Shown one piece after another: positions 46,692 through 54,856 of a DNA stretch of 64,000 nucleotides. The stretch lies in assembly GCF_003254475.1 (NCBI RefSeq), contig NZ_QFYQ01000002.1:124001-188000 (forward strand). The letters are read 5' to 3'. Positions within the stretch are counted from its first letter, which is position 1; each line of letters starts with the position of its first letter. A program made the position numbers and the translations under genes. The notes under the pieces are model-generated. The model did no database searches, was not told the origin of the DNA, and worked only from the letters and a program-made list of their open reading frames with translations. Source of the stretch: Phenylobacterium soli (lineage in GTDB: Bacteria > Pseudomonadota > Alphaproteobacteria > Caulobacterales > Caulobacteraceae).

Positions 46692-47111
46692 TAGAGGCGA
46701 AGGCACAAAACACCAGCCGAGCAGCTCGCCTCCGCACTGTCGCGCGACGATCTCGTAAGCCGCCGAATAATCATTGAGCCACTTGAGCGACAGGGAACTC
46801 CGAAGTCTCACGCCACCTCTGCGCTTCAGCATGTGACCGTTCAGTTCTAGGCGGCGCAGGAGCTTCCGCTTCGCATTCCCAACCGCGCTGAAGTCGAACT
46901 CGATGACCGCTGCGTCTGAGCCAGGAGCGATCCTGCGCCAGGTGGTGACGAGCGCTGAGTTCAATGCGCGGTGGCGCGTGCTGATTTCAGCAACATCAAA
47001 TTTGGCCCGAACCTCATCAGGGTCGAGCCACAGGCCGTGAATGACGCGCTCAAAGAAACTGGCCGTGGCCCAATCCACCGAGATCACCGCATCGCATTTC
47101 GCGAGACACAT
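46683..47111 (-). CDS. Hypothetical protein (weak RraB-like pattern)
   Basis: 142 residues starting MCLAKCDAVISVDWATASFF. The C-terminal YEIVARQCGGELLGWCFV faintly recalls the RraB RNase E inhibitor end, but I do not trust it. No signal peptide or membrane segment is visible. It is basic and contains several Cys. It lies in the tail of the island among other unrecognised minus-strand genes. The start has no strong ribosome site. I cannot assign a function. Confidence 0.5.
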   Translation of the reverse strand: MCLAKCDAVISVDWATASFFERVIHGLWLDPDEVRAKFDVAEISTRHRALNSALVTTWRRIAPGSDAAVIEFDFSAVGNAKRKLLRRLELNGHMLKRRGGVRLRSSLSLKWLNDYSAAYEIVARQCGGELLGWCFVPSPLRE

Positions 47112-47160
47112 CCGAGCATGTTGGATGGCAGCTATCCACCCATCTCAGACGTTGCTCGCT

Positions 47161-47622
47161 CTAAGCGGTCCCTTGATTTTGCCTCGCGCGGAGCCCTTCG
47201 ACGCTCGGGCGCAACAGCGTCCTCACCTCTTCCGGCTCGCGTAGGAGGTCGCGCAATCGTTCAATCGTGCGCTTTGCCTCGGCAGCGACAGCCCACCATG
47301 CGGGATCACTTAGGATCGCCTCGTGGTCGTAATCATCTCCCGCCGGAGCGGAGTAGGCCAACAGCATCGCGTGTAAAGGGGAGACAGCGGCGACCTCGTT
47401 GATGGTCAGGAGGCCCTCCTCAAGACGAATGCGGTAGCTATCTTCTCCATCAAGGCTCAGGTCGTCGAAGTAGCAGCACATGCACTCGACGAACGAGTGA
47501 TGCGAGTTGTCTGCATCGGGGTTGAGCCACGCTCCGCGTTGCTCTCCCAGGTCCGCGATTTCGCGGATCGCAGCGAGCCACCGCGCTCGCCAAGAAGCCC
47601 TCAGTTCGGCGTCGGCCTGCAT
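47161..47622 (-). CDS. Hypothetical acidic protein
   Basis: 153 residues from MQADAELRASWRARWL, acidic, with VECMCCYFDDLSLDGEDSY and many conserved-looking aromatic residues. An open frame extends upstream to 47805 but that extension overlaps a GTCCGC repeat and looks unlike protein. No domain is recognised. It is cytoplasmic by composition. It resembles the 'small acidic, Ser/Asp-rich' immunity-like proteins of island tails only in general style; I make no functional claim. Confidence 0.55.
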   Translation of the reverse strand: MQADAELRASWRARWLAAIREIADLGEQRGAWLNPDADNSHHSFVECMCCYFDDLSLDGEDSYRIRLEEGLLTINEVAAVSPLHAMLLAYSAPAGDDYDHEAILSDPAWWAVAAEAKRTIERLRDLLREPEEVRTLLRPSVEGLRARQNQGTA

Positions 47623-47645
47623 GGCTGCACCATAGCGTGGCAGCC

Positions 47646-47683
47646 ATGAATGTCCGCTCCCCACCCTTCGCTGACTGTCGCAG
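47646..47683. repeat. Degenerate intergenic repeat, copy 3
   Basis: Begins atgaatgtccgctcccc, then acccttcgctgactgtcgca. It shares the AATGTCCGCT...ACCC pattern with the copy at 49331. It lies in the gap upstream of the 47161-47622 gene. Confidence 0.55.
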
Positions 47684-48063
47684 CATCCGCTTTGTGGCGC
47701 TCGTGCCCGATAGTCGCGATCCCACCCTCGCGTGACCTTCCCGGGCCGAACCGGCAGGCCGAGTTCAGAGCCTCTGGCCGTGTGGGCTCGGTTGGCCCGG
47801 GTCAACGGGTTCAGGGCCGGCGGCGGCGTTCAGGGGCTTCATGAAAGAGCGAGAGGCGGGGCGCTTCGCGCCGGGCCGCACCGGCGGCAAACTGAGCCAG
47901 ATCACGGACGCGCCACAACCTTGACGCTGTGAGGACGGCAACCTTGGGCGCGGAACCCCATTTGGGCGCCATGATGCGCAGGTCCAAAGTTGGTATCTTG
48001 TCGCGAACCTTCTGGCGTGTGATGTGCGCCCTTAGCGGGCGAGGGGGCCCGCTGGAGCCGACC

Positions 48064-48231
48064 ATGCAAGCCGACACGCCTGAGCGTCCCCAGAACCAGC
48101 CAGACGCCACGGTGAAGGACTCGCGCCAGCGCAAGCGCTATCGCCTCAGCGAACTCGTCGCCCAGATGAACGACGATCGTCGAGGGGAAATTCAGGTCGG
48201 CCCGGCTCTGGGCCGAGAGTTTGGCGCGTAG
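48064..48231 (+). CDS. MazE-like orphan antitoxin (short)
   Basis: 55 residues from MQADTPERPQNQPDATVK. The end YRLSELVAQMNDDRRGEIQ and the closing VGPALGREFGA resemble the C-terminal toxin-binding tail of MazE/PemI antitoxins. No MazF-like toxin follows, since the next ~250 bp are gene-poor. The N-terminal DNA-binding half is missing or degenerate, so this looks like a relic or an orphan antitoxin. The frame could be extended upstream, but the pattern begins here. Confidence 0.4.
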   Translation: MQADTPERPQNQPDATVKDSRQRKRYRLSELVAQMNDDRRGEIQVGPALGREFGA

Positions 48232-48492
48232 ACCGCGCCCGCCGTACACCCTCGAAACTAGTGACGCGAAGAGCGGCAGTTTGCGGCCGGCCGCATCAGT
48301 GAACGTTTGCGGGTGGTGAAGGTCAGCCCCCTACCCTGCCATTGCCGAGGTCCGTTCCGATCGTCCGGCCCAGGCACCCACGTGGGTCCGACTAGCGCCA
48401 GAAGGAGAAGTTGGCTCGCCTCCGGAAACGCGACATTCACGCCGAGGGCTCAAGCCTCAACGGACGAGAGCGGCCCTGCGTGGACCTTCTAG

Positions 48493-48873
48493 CTAGAACT
48501 TGGCGCGGTGGATGGCGCGTCTTAGCCGATTGCACTCAGGAGAGCTCGCGCCGCCGCAATACGCTTCGGCAGGTTTGAGTTCGAACCCCTGCCCAGCCGT
48601 GGCTTTCTTCTGTACGCACGCGATGGCCGGGTAGGCGCGAGACTTCGGCCCGGTCAGCCACCACAAAGTCAAGTCACTCGCCGAGTTGGTCAAAGCGGAC
48701 GTCACGCCGTCGCCCGCGAAGAGCCGCGCATTTTCGGCCCGCAGCTTCTTCTGCAACTCAGATCGGCTGTGGAAACTCATGCCGCAGAGGGAGTGGGGGG
48801 CGTCGGCGCGCGCTGCTCCCGGTGCAACGAGGGAGGCGCAGACGCACATCAGCAGGGCTAACGGACGGAGCAT
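48493..48873 (-). CDS. Secreted hypothetical protein
   Basis: 126 residues starting MLRPLALLMCVCASLVAPG, a clear signal peptide ending near AARADAP. The mature part has at least five cysteines (CGMSFHSR, IACVQKK, YCGGASSPECN), probably in disulfides. No family is recognised. It is one of several exported small proteins in the island's right part. An upstream in-frame ATG at 48909 has no signal-like character, so I choose 48873. Confidence 0.62.
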   Translation of the reverse strand: MLRPLALLMCVCASLVAPGAARADAPHSLCGMSFHSRSELQKKLRAENARLFAGDGVTSALTNSASDLTLWWLTGPKSRAYPAIACVQKKATAGQGFELKPAEAYCGGASSPECNRLRRAIHRAKF

Positions 48874-48925
48874 CGCCTCTACCGTTGCTCGGCAGCGAAA
48901 CGGGCGCAACTTCCGCCATCCAACC

Positions 48926-49309
48926 CTAGTCGAAATCTACCCAGTCCGGTTCAGGGTCCTTCTCAAACTGGACTGCAAGCACGTCGACCGCTCCGCTCAG
49001 GTAAGCTTTGGCGATCCGATGACCCCCATCAAGAAGCCGTCCGTCGCTGCCGAGGAGGACGGGATACGAGAGGTCGGCTTCATCGATCCTGCGGACGTGT
49101 TCGGCGACATTGCGGATGGTCGGAGAGTGTCGCTCGCCAAACCAGCAATCGCGGTCGAACTCGGGAATGTCTTCGATCCTGACCCGCTTCGGTGGGAGGT
49201 TCGCCGCTGCCGCCCATAACTTCTCTGTTAGCCAATAGCCTCGGCCACCGGGAACCGTGTGCGAGTGCTTCTCAGGGGATATCCGAGCGCCAACCATGGC
49301 GCGTACCAA
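48926..49309 (-). CDS. ParB/sulfiredoxin-like fold hypothetical protein
   Basis: 127 residues. The segment YPVLLGSDGRLLDGGHRIAK recalls the ParB N-terminal/sulfiredoxin fold (a GxHR-like motif in a nucleotide-binding loop). The rest has no recognisable domain. It is single-domain and has no DNA-binding HTH, so it is not a partition protein. It may be a nucleotide-binding or ATPase-like domain of unknown function. The start gives MVRAMVGARISPEK. It sits in the island's hypothetical tail. Confidence 0.55.
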   Translation of the reverse strand: MVRAMVGARISPEKHSHTVPGGRGYWLTEKLWAAAANLPPKRVRIEDIPEFDRDCWFGERHSPTIRNVAEHVRRIDEADLSYPVLLGSDGRLLDGGHRIAKAYLSGAVDVLAVQFEKDPEPDWVDFD

Positions 49310-49330
49310 TCATGGCGGCGTCGAAGTCTC

Positions 49331-49360
49331 AACGTCCGCTTCCACCCGTTGCAGACATTC
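49331..49360. repeat. Degenerate intergenic repeat, copy 4 (best-preserved)
   Basis: aacgtccgcttccacccgtt followed by gcagacattc: an almost palindromic AACGTCCGCTTnnACCC...GCAGACATT unit. Related units at 46325, 46575-46691, 47646 and 51509 are more decayed. Confidence 0.6.
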
Positions 49361-49400
49361 CCCCGCAGGATAGGCTCTTCAGCAGGGAGCGTTCAGGTCG

Positions 49401-50420
49401 ATGCGAACTCTGCTCAACTGCCTCATCTCGGCCGCCTTCGCGGTCCTGTCCTTGGCCGCCACCCCGACGGCGACCGCGGCGCACCCGATCAGGCTGGAAA
49501 ACGGGCCGATCCCAGTCGAGCAGGCCTTCCGGCTCAAGGCGACCCTGGGCGAAGTGACGTTTGCCTCTGAGGTGGACGCCGCCGTCAAGCAGCTTTGGAC
49601 CCGTAATGAGGCCACGGGCCGCTGCGCAACGTCCGCCGAAACAGCCGCCGCGGCCCAGATGGAACTCGTCCGCCGCACCCCCGATCCGCAAGCCTTCTCC
49701 AAGTCGCGGGCCGCGGCCGAAGCCGCCTTGGCTCGGCGTCGGGAGCTGCGGGCGCTCTACCTCGGCGGCGCAAAGGCGCCGCCGCCCTACGGCCTCGTGA
49801 GCCGGATGGCCGCCCGGGCGAAGGCCGAGCCCAACCCCCGGCTGGCGCAGCTCTATGGCCGGATGGCCGAGGATCAGTTCTCGCGGATCGACAGCATGAC
49901 CTTGCGCCCCTTCGCCGGGCCGGGCGTGCACACCGAGTGGGAAAAGGGGTTGGACGAGGCGGCGCTCGCCTATGTGGACGCGACCATCGGCGGCGAATGG
50001 TGCCCCATGGACCACGCCAACGCCGCCTGGCTGAAGGCCGACCTGCGGGCTCATGGCTGGTACAGGATCTCGGTCTACGGCCCCGACGCGGACCGCGCCG
50101 CTTGGGCCATCGTCCAGCACGCGCGCCACGACCTGGCCTTCCAGGAGGAGGCGCTCGCCATGCTTGAGCCGCTCTGGCAGTCCGGCGAGACGCGGGGCGA
50201 GAACTACGCCCTGCTCTACGACCAGACCGCCCACTATCAGGGCCGGCCTGGCCGCTTCGGCGTCACGGGCCGCTGCACGGCCCCCGGCGTCTGGACGCCG
50301 GACCCCGTGGAAGACGGCAGCGCGACCAACGCCTGGCGCGCGAAGGCCGGCATGCCGCCCCTGGCCCAGTACGTTGCGACCCGCAGCCGAGGTTGCACCG
50401 GCCTCGGGAGGATCGAATGA
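49401..50420 (+). CDS. Secreted DUF6624-like protein
   Basis: 339 residues with a signal peptide (about residues 1-27, ATPTATAA). A repeat-like Ala/Leu-rich middle (about 60-170) precedes a C-terminal domain with RAAWAIVQHARHDLAFQEEA and YALLYDQTAHYQGRPGRFG, typical of DUF6624. The HARHD-type pattern could bind something, but the function is unknown. It is likely periplasmic or secreted. It overlaps the downstream 87-residue gene by 4 bp (ATGA), so the two are an operon. It is an island gene with no chromosomal counterpart here. Confidence 0.72.
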   Translation: MRTLLNCLISAAFAVLSLAATPTATAAHPIRLENGPIPVEQAFRLKATLGEVTFASEVDAAVKQLWTRNEATGRCATSAETAAAAQMELVRRTPDPQAFSKSRAAAEAALARRRELRALYLGGAKAPPPYGLVSRMAARAKAEPNPRLAQLYGRMAEDQFSRIDSMTLRPFAGPGVHTEWEKGLDEAALAYVDATIGGEWCPMDHANAAWLKADLRAHGWYRISVYGPDADRAAWAIVQHARHDLAFQEEALAMLEPLWQSGETRGENYALLYDQTAHYQGRPGRFGVTGRCTAPGVWTPDPVEDGSATNAWRAKAGMPPLAQYVATRSRGCTGLGRIE

Positions 50421-50680
50421 GGTTTGAGGATGTCCAGGTCTCAGCGGAGCACTTCTACGCGCTCGGCCGGGACTGCCAGACCGGCGGCTACTATCTTGCG
50501 ATCCCGGTCGCCAACCGACTGGTGAACTACGACGAATATTATTCGATCACGCCGGCGCAATTCGATGCGTTCCGACACGACCCGCCGGCAGCGAGCGAGT
50601 TCGCGGATCGGTGTCGGCGTCGAGAGCTCGACGAGCTTCTGATATTCAAGCCGGGCTCTGACCGCGGAGCGCCATTCTAA
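50417..50680 (+). CDS. Small hypothetical protein
   Basis: 87 residues starting MRFEDVQVSAEHFYAL, acidic and aromatic-rich (YYLAIPVANRLVNYDEYYS). It overlaps the DUF6624-like gene by 4 bp (ATGA), the main reason to trust it. It could be a cytoplasmic partner or immunity-like protein of that secreted protein, by position only. No domain recognised. Confidence 0.6.
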   Translation: MRFEDVQVSAEHFYALGRDCQTGGYYLAIPVANRLVNYDEYYSITPAQFDAFRHDPPAASEFADRCRRRELDELLIFKPGSDRGAPF

Positions 50681-51086
50681 GGCGCCGCGGAACTAATCGC
50701 ATCTCCCGTGCGGAGCCGACATGGCCGCCGATCGAAGGGCGTATTTCGATCCAGCCGTTACCGATATTGCGCCGTCCTGGGCGAAGCGTGAGCGTTGGCC
50801 ACGCTTTGGCTGTCCCCGCCATATTGGGGCCAGTGTTAGCTTGTCAGGGTTGGCCCTCAACTTGCGCAGGCGCGAGCCTCACTCGGATCGTCGTGGCCAG
50901 CGTTAGCTGGTCGCAATAAAGATCGTAACTCTCGTTTCAGATCAAAGATTTAGATGGCGTCGGCCACAAACCGGACTCGAACCCTTCTGAGCTGGGGAGG
51001 CCGAGACGAAACCCGGACCCGCGGAAGATCTGCCACGGGTGGTGAGCGGGCGTTGACCCCGCGCGCTCCGCGTGCACCCTCACGTC
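50681..51086. other. Gap near the right end of the island
   Basis: 406 bp with no supported gene; a 61-codon frame at 50721-50906 has no ribosome site. It contains an imperfect 19-bp direct repeat: ggccagtgttagcttgtca (50828-50846) and ggccagcgttagctggtcg (50895-50913). Confidence 0.5.
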
Positions 51087-51494
51087 ATGATCGCAGCTTC
51101 TCTGCTTATCGTGGTGGCCTCTGCGGTAGTACCCTTCACGCCGGCCGATGCACAGGCAGCGATCTGGAACGACCTCCAGCTCAACGCGATGATCGGGAAC
51201 GGCAGCCACATCGCGTCGCTCTGGTACAGCGCCGGTGCGAAGAACCCTACGACGCCCGACCTTCACATCCGGGATTTAGACTGCCGCAGGAAAGCCGAAG
51301 CGTATCGCTGCACCTTCGCCCTGGTGCGGGATGGTGGTGTCGCGACTGTGTTGGGCGAAGAGGCTCCGGACGTACTCACATGCGCCGCAGTGCTCCGGCT
51401 GGACGCAAATGCGACATGGTCAGTCGAGCATCGGCCCCCGCCTCCGCGCGGCGGACACAGCCGGACGACGATGCAATGTAGGCGCGCCTCCTAG
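51087..51494 (+). CDS. Secreted hypothetical protein
   Basis: 135 residues from MIAASLLIVVASAVVPF (signal peptide to about ADAQA). The mature part has IWNDLQLNAMIGNGSHIASLW and four cysteines (LDCRRKAE, YRCTFAL, LTCAAV, MQC) that may form disulfides. An ATG at 51072 would add five residues. No family recognised. It is the last gene of the island before the right att copy. Confidence 0.55.
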   Translation: MIAASLLIVVASAVVPFTPADAQAAIWNDLQLNAMIGNGSHIASLWYSAGAKNPTTPDLHIRDLDCRRKAEAYRCTFALVRDGGVATVLGEEAPDVLTCAAVLRLDANATWSVEHRPPPPRGGHSRTTMQCRRAS

Positions 51495-51508
51495 CGATCG
51501 AACTTCGC

Positions 51509-51560
51509 CTAAGGGTCGAAAGCGCCATTTGGGTTCGCGACGGCAAGGCGACATTCGGTT
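51509..51560. repeat. Degenerate intergenic repeat, copy 5
   Basis: aagggtcgaaagcgccattt then ggcgacattcgg, a decayed relative of the GTCCGC/GGGTCGAAAGC repeats. It lies about 90 bp inside the island's right boundary. Confidence 0.45.
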
Positions 51561-51650
51561 TGACAGAAGCCGTATAAGCCATTGAAACGCACGGGGCCGC
51601 CTTAAGGGCGCTTGACTGCCAAAGTCATTGATTTATCTATGTTTATATAC

Positions 51651-51668
51651 TCCCTCCCGGGCCGCCAG
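51651..51668 (+). repeat. att site, right copy (18-bp direct repeat)
   Basis: tccctcccgggccgccag, an exact copy of the tRNA-Arg 3' end (32227-32244). It is preceded by an AT-rich stretch and followed directly by the chromosomal CocE-like gene. It marks the right end of the island. Confidence 0.92.
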
Positions 51669-51692
51669 CGAACCCCCGGCACGATGATCGTC

Positions 51693-53438
51693 TCAGCGCG
51701 CCGCGACCGGCAGGCTGATGAACGAAGCCGTCTCGCCCCCGCGGTGCACGCTCACCGGCAGGCCCACCCGCCCCTGCGGGTCGGCGAAGGTCAGGCGCAG
51801 TCGCACCCTGTGGCCGGCCTTGAACAGGTACGACATCGGCAGGAGGTCGAAGGCGAGTTCCTGGGGCTCGCCCCTGGGCATGGGCCGGGCGTCCGCCTGG
51901 CGGTGCGAATGCCACGGCAGGCCGAGGTTGTCGTACGGCGCCGGCGCCAGGGCCCGGTGCGAGGCGCGCAGCCGGCCGACCATCTGGCGCGTCACCGCCG
52001 CGCCGTCCGGGGCGACGTCCTCGAGCGTGGCCAGCACGTCCACGTCCGAGCCTTCGGTCGAGACCCACAGGCGCAGCAGCGGATCGCCGGTGATCTCGAG
52101 GTCGGCCGCCAGGGGCGCGGTTTCGTAGGAGAGTCCGCCGGCCGGGGTCTCGATGAAGGTGCTGGAGGACGGCGCCGGGGCGGCGGTGAGGGCATGGTCC
52201 TCGCCGGCAGCGCTTTCGCCCTGAAGGCCCTTGTCCAGCGCGCCGGCGCCGAGGCGGAAGGTCTGCGCGACGGCTTCCCTGGGCGGCCAGCTGGCGGCGG
52301 TGCGCCAGGGCGCGTCGGCCGGACGGTTGTAGGTGTAGTAGGTGACCCGCGGCTCGCGCATCACCCCGTTGTCGACGCCCTTCAGCCAGTGGTCGAAGAA
52401 GCGCAGCTCCTCGATGGTGATGTCGAAGCCGGTGTCGGCCTTCACACCGGACCAGTCGCAGTGGGTCCCGGGCCCGACCAGCAGCTTGGTGTTCGGCAGG
52501 TTGCGGAAGGTGCGGAAGGCGCCGTGGCGGGTGCCCGCCTCCTCCCAGTTGGCGACGGCGTACACGCCGAACTCGCCGTTGCGCAGCGCCGCGAGATAGG
52601 TGCTCGGGCTGGAGCGCATCCACCACGCCTCGCCGACCCCCGGGGCGATGCTGTCGCGGAACGGCGCGGACCCGACCTGCTCGACGTTGCGGGCATGGCC
52701 GGCGACGGCCGCCTTCAGCTCGGCGGCGCCGTCCGCACCGTCGACGGGCGCGGCCTGGGCGTCGCGTTCGGCGTTGGCCTGGGCGGCGGACGCGGTGCTG
52801 CGCGGCGGGCTCTGCACCCCGCCGAGCTGGACGAAGGGATAGGCGTCGAACTCGGCGCTCATCGGCATGATCGCCTTCAGCGAGGGCGGACGGGTGGTGG
52901 CCGCCTGCATCTGGCTGCCGCCCGTCGCCGAGCAGCCCCACATGCCGATCCGCCCGCTGCTCCACGGCTGGCGCGCGAACCACTCGGTCACATCGTAGGC
53001 GTCGGTGCGCGCCGCCCCCCTCCACTCGCCGCGATTGTAGCCGACGTTCCGCCCCTCCGACGCGTAGAGCCCGCGGAAGTCGACCACGGCGACGTTGTAG
53101 CCGTACTTCACGAGCTGCATGGCGTAGCCGGGATAGCGCTCCACCGTCGGCTGGCCGCGATAGTCCCGCCGGTTGTACGGCGTGTGCATCCAGATCACCG
53201 GCAGGCGCTCGGCGGCGAGCTTGCCGCCCGTGGTCGGGCGGAAGAGGTCGGCGGCCAGCCGCACGCCGTCGCGCATCGGGATGTAGAACGACGAGCGCTC
53301 CGCCCCATCGTAGGTGGCCTGGGCGTAGCCCTGGTAGACGCCGGGCCGCGAGACCTTGGCGGGCGCGCCGGCGGCGGTCGCGCCGGGCGCCAGCGCCAGC
53401 AGGGCCGCGAGGGTGCGGGCGGCGGGAGAGGCGGTCAT
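51693..53438 (-). CDS. CocE/NonD family hydrolase (X-Pro dipeptidyl-peptidase-like), secreted
   Basis: 581 residues with a signal peptide (residues ~1-20, LAALLALAPGATA). SFYIPMRDGVRLAADLFRP at the front and IGMWGCSATGGSQMQAATTR with the nucleophilic Ser about residue 157, then a C-terminal jelly-roll (ITGDPLLRLWVSTEGSDVDV), match the CocE/NonD and X-Pro dipeptidyl-peptidase family. These enzymes hydrolyse esters or Xaa-Pro peptide bonds. It is divergent-unrelated to the island and is the first chromosomal gene after the right att copy. It is 11 bp downstream of the abhydrolase gene, likely the same operon. Confidence 0.88.
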   Translation of the reverse strand: MTASPAARTLAALLALAPGATAAGAPAKVSRPGVYQGYAQATYDGAERSSFYIPMRDGVRLAADLFRPTTGGKLAAERLPVIWMHTPYNRRDYRGQPTVERYPGYAMQLVKYGYNVAVVDFRGLYASEGRNVGYNRGEWRGAARTDAYDVTEWFARQPWSSGRIGMWGCSATGGSQMQAATTRPPSLKAIMPMSAEFDAYPFVQLGGVQSPPRSTASAAQANAERDAQAAPVDGADGAAELKAAVAGHARNVEQVGSAPFRDSIAPGVGEAWWMRSSPSTYLAALRNGEFGVYAVANWEEAGTRHGAFRTFRNLPNTKLLVGPGTHCDWSGVKADTGFDITIEELRFFDHWLKGVDNGVMREPRVTYYTYNRPADAPWRTAASWPPREAVAQTFRLGAGALDKGLQGESAAGEDHALTAAPAPSSSTFIETPAGGLSYETAPLAADLEITGDPLLRLWVSTEGSDVDVLATLEDVAPDGAAVTRQMVGRLRASHRALAPAPYDNLGLPWHSHRQADARPMPRGEPQELAFDLLPMSYLFKAGHRVRLRLTFADPQGRVGLPVSVHRGGETASFISLPVAAR

Positions 53439-53449
53439 CGCGCGGATCC

Positions 53450-54856
53450 TCAGATGTTCTCGGCCGCGGCGGCCCAGGCCTTCAGCTCCGCCGCCCCTTC
53501 GGGCAGCAGGAAGCCGTCGGCGATCGCCCGGTCGGAGGCGGCGGCGACCTTGGCCACGTAGCCGGCCTTGTCGCCGTAGAGCTCGCGCATGCGGTCGGGG
53601 GTGAACGGCAGGGTGTAGCCGAACAGGAAGCAGTCCTCGGCGCGGCTCGCCTCGTAGGTGGCGTTGGGCGCCTCCACGGTCGGCAGGCGCACGCCGCCCC
53701 TGGCGTTTCCGAAGGCGTCGCGCAGCGGCGCGCCGTCCGCATCCGTCTCGATGAAGCGGCTCCTGGGCGGGGCTCGCCCCTCGTCCACCCAGGCGTAGAG
53801 GTTGCGGAACAGGGCCGCCTCGACGAGGCGTGTCGGATACTCGTTCGGCCGCGAGCCCTTCGGGAAGCTGGCGTAGCAGGCCTGTGGCGTGGTGTGCGGC
53901 TGGCCGGGCGCCTCGGGAGTCGCCACCGGCCGCGGCGGCTTGGCGGCGCCGGCCTGCGGATGCGGGGTGGCGACGTGGGCGCAGCCGGCGAGCTCGTAGA
54001 TCCGGTAGCGCGGCCCCTCCTCGCCCCGGTTGTTCATCCCGCCGAAGTGGCCGAAGTCGCTCTCGGTGTTCATCCGCATCACCGGCACGTCCAGCGGCCG
54101 CACATAGGTGGCGTTGGCCATCGGCAGGTAGGCGTCGAACACCGGCTTGCCGCCGGCCAGCCGCGTCTCGTCGTGGTGGAAGTTGGCGAAGGTGGCCGTC
54201 GCCACGCCGGTGAAGGAGTAGCCGGTCATGTAGAGCCGCCGGGCCTTCAGGCCGCCGATCCCGCGGCCGTCCTTCAGCCGCCGGGCGCTGTCCGCGATCA
54301 TGCCCCAGAGCTGGGTCGGGTGGGCGGCGCCGAGGCGGGCGTAGCGCTGGGCCTCGGTCTTCTTCAGCCCCTCGAAGGTGGAGGGATGCTGGACCGCCAC
54401 ATAGGCGTCGCCGCGGTCCATGAAGAAGCGGTTGATCGCGCTCCAGACGATGGCGTGGCCGCCGCCGCCCGGGTGGACGCATTCGAGGATCACGTTGCCG
54501 CTGAACCGCGCCGCATCGCGCGGCCGATAGACGATCAGGCGGGTGACATAGGGCTGGTCAGGGCCGGTCCGCTTGCGCGAGAAGGTCCGACGCGCCTGGT
54601 CGGCGACGCTGTCGCGGGTGTTGGTGTCGACCGCGTCGGCCATGGACACCGACTCGTAGACCGGCGCGGTCCCGCTCAGCAGGTACTCCTCGGCCACATA
54701 GCCCTGGTCGCGGGGATCCCAGACCTGCAGGCCCTTCTCGACGGGGTCCGGCAGCGGGCCCTCGAGGCCAGGCGCGGCCTCGGCCGTCCGCCCCATGAGC
54801 AGCAGCCCCGCGCTCGCCGCGCCAAAGCCCAGAACGGACCGTCGATGGAGCTTCAT
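53450..54856 (-). CDS. Secreted alpha/beta hydrolase (Abhydrolase_10-like), Tat leader
   Basis: 468 residues. The leader MKLHRRSVLGFGAASAG has a twin-arginine pattern, so folded export is likely. The nucleophile motif MTGYSFTGVATATFANF lies near residue 215, and the family feature GGGGHAIVWSAINRFFM earlier. The family includes uncharacterised esterases and acetyl-xylan-type hydrolases. It is transcribed with the downstream CocE/NonD gene. The start codon is followed by the RR motif, which fixes it. Confidence 0.83.
   Translation of the reverse strand: MKLHRRSVLGFGAASAGLLLMGRTAEAAPGLEGPLPDPVEKGLQVWDPRDQGYVAEEYLLSGTAPVYESVSMADAVDTNTRDSVADQARRTFSRKRTGPDQPYVTRLIVYRPRDAARFSGNVILECVHPGGGGHAIVWSAINRFFMDRGDAYVAVQHPSTFEGLKKTEAQRYARLGAAHPTQLWGMIADSARRLKDGRGIGGLKARRLYMTGYSFTGVATATFANFHHDETRLAGGKPVFDAYLPMANATYVRPLDVPVMRMNTESDFGHFGGMNNRGEEGPRYRIYELAGCAHVATPHPQAGAAKPPRPVATPEAPGQPHTTPQACYASFPKGSRPNEYPTRLVEAALFRNLYAWVDEGRAPPRSRFIETDADGAPLRDAFGNARGGVRLPTVEAPNATYEASRAEDCFLFGYTLPFTPDRMRELYGDKAGYVAKVAAASDRAIADGFLLPEGAAELKAWAAAAENI

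Larger units (their letters stand above)
32244..51668. mobile_element. Genomic island integrated at tRNA-Arg(CCT), about 19.4 kb
   Basis: Bounded on the left by the intact tRNA gene and on the right by an 18-bp copy of its 3' end, directly before the chromosomal hydrolase gene. The content is accessory: an NYN nuclease, a ubiquitin-like conjugation operon, a chaperone-linked toxin-antitoxin module, a Tn7-like tnsABC-tniQ operon and small hypothetical genes. Its GC is visibly lower than the flanks in several gaps. No tyrosine or serine recombinase is encoded, so either the original integrase is lost or the Tns proteins move the element. No CRISPR or cas gene was seen. Confidence 0.85.

Noticed and set aside
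46683..47111. RraB-like RNase E inhibitor
   Set aside because: The similarity rests on a few residues at the C-terminus and is too weak to name.
50721..50906. 61-codon plus-strand frame near the right end of the island
   Set aside because: Basic, low-complexity translation without ribosome site.
32244..51668. CRISPR array or cas genes accompanying the Tn7-like operon
   Set aside because: I saw no regularly spaced direct repeats and no Cas-like protein anywhere in the island.
32244..51668. A tyrosine or serine recombinase to explain the tRNA insertion
   Set aside because: No open frame shows the R...HxxR...Y or the serine recombinase catalytic pattern; only the Tns proteins are found.
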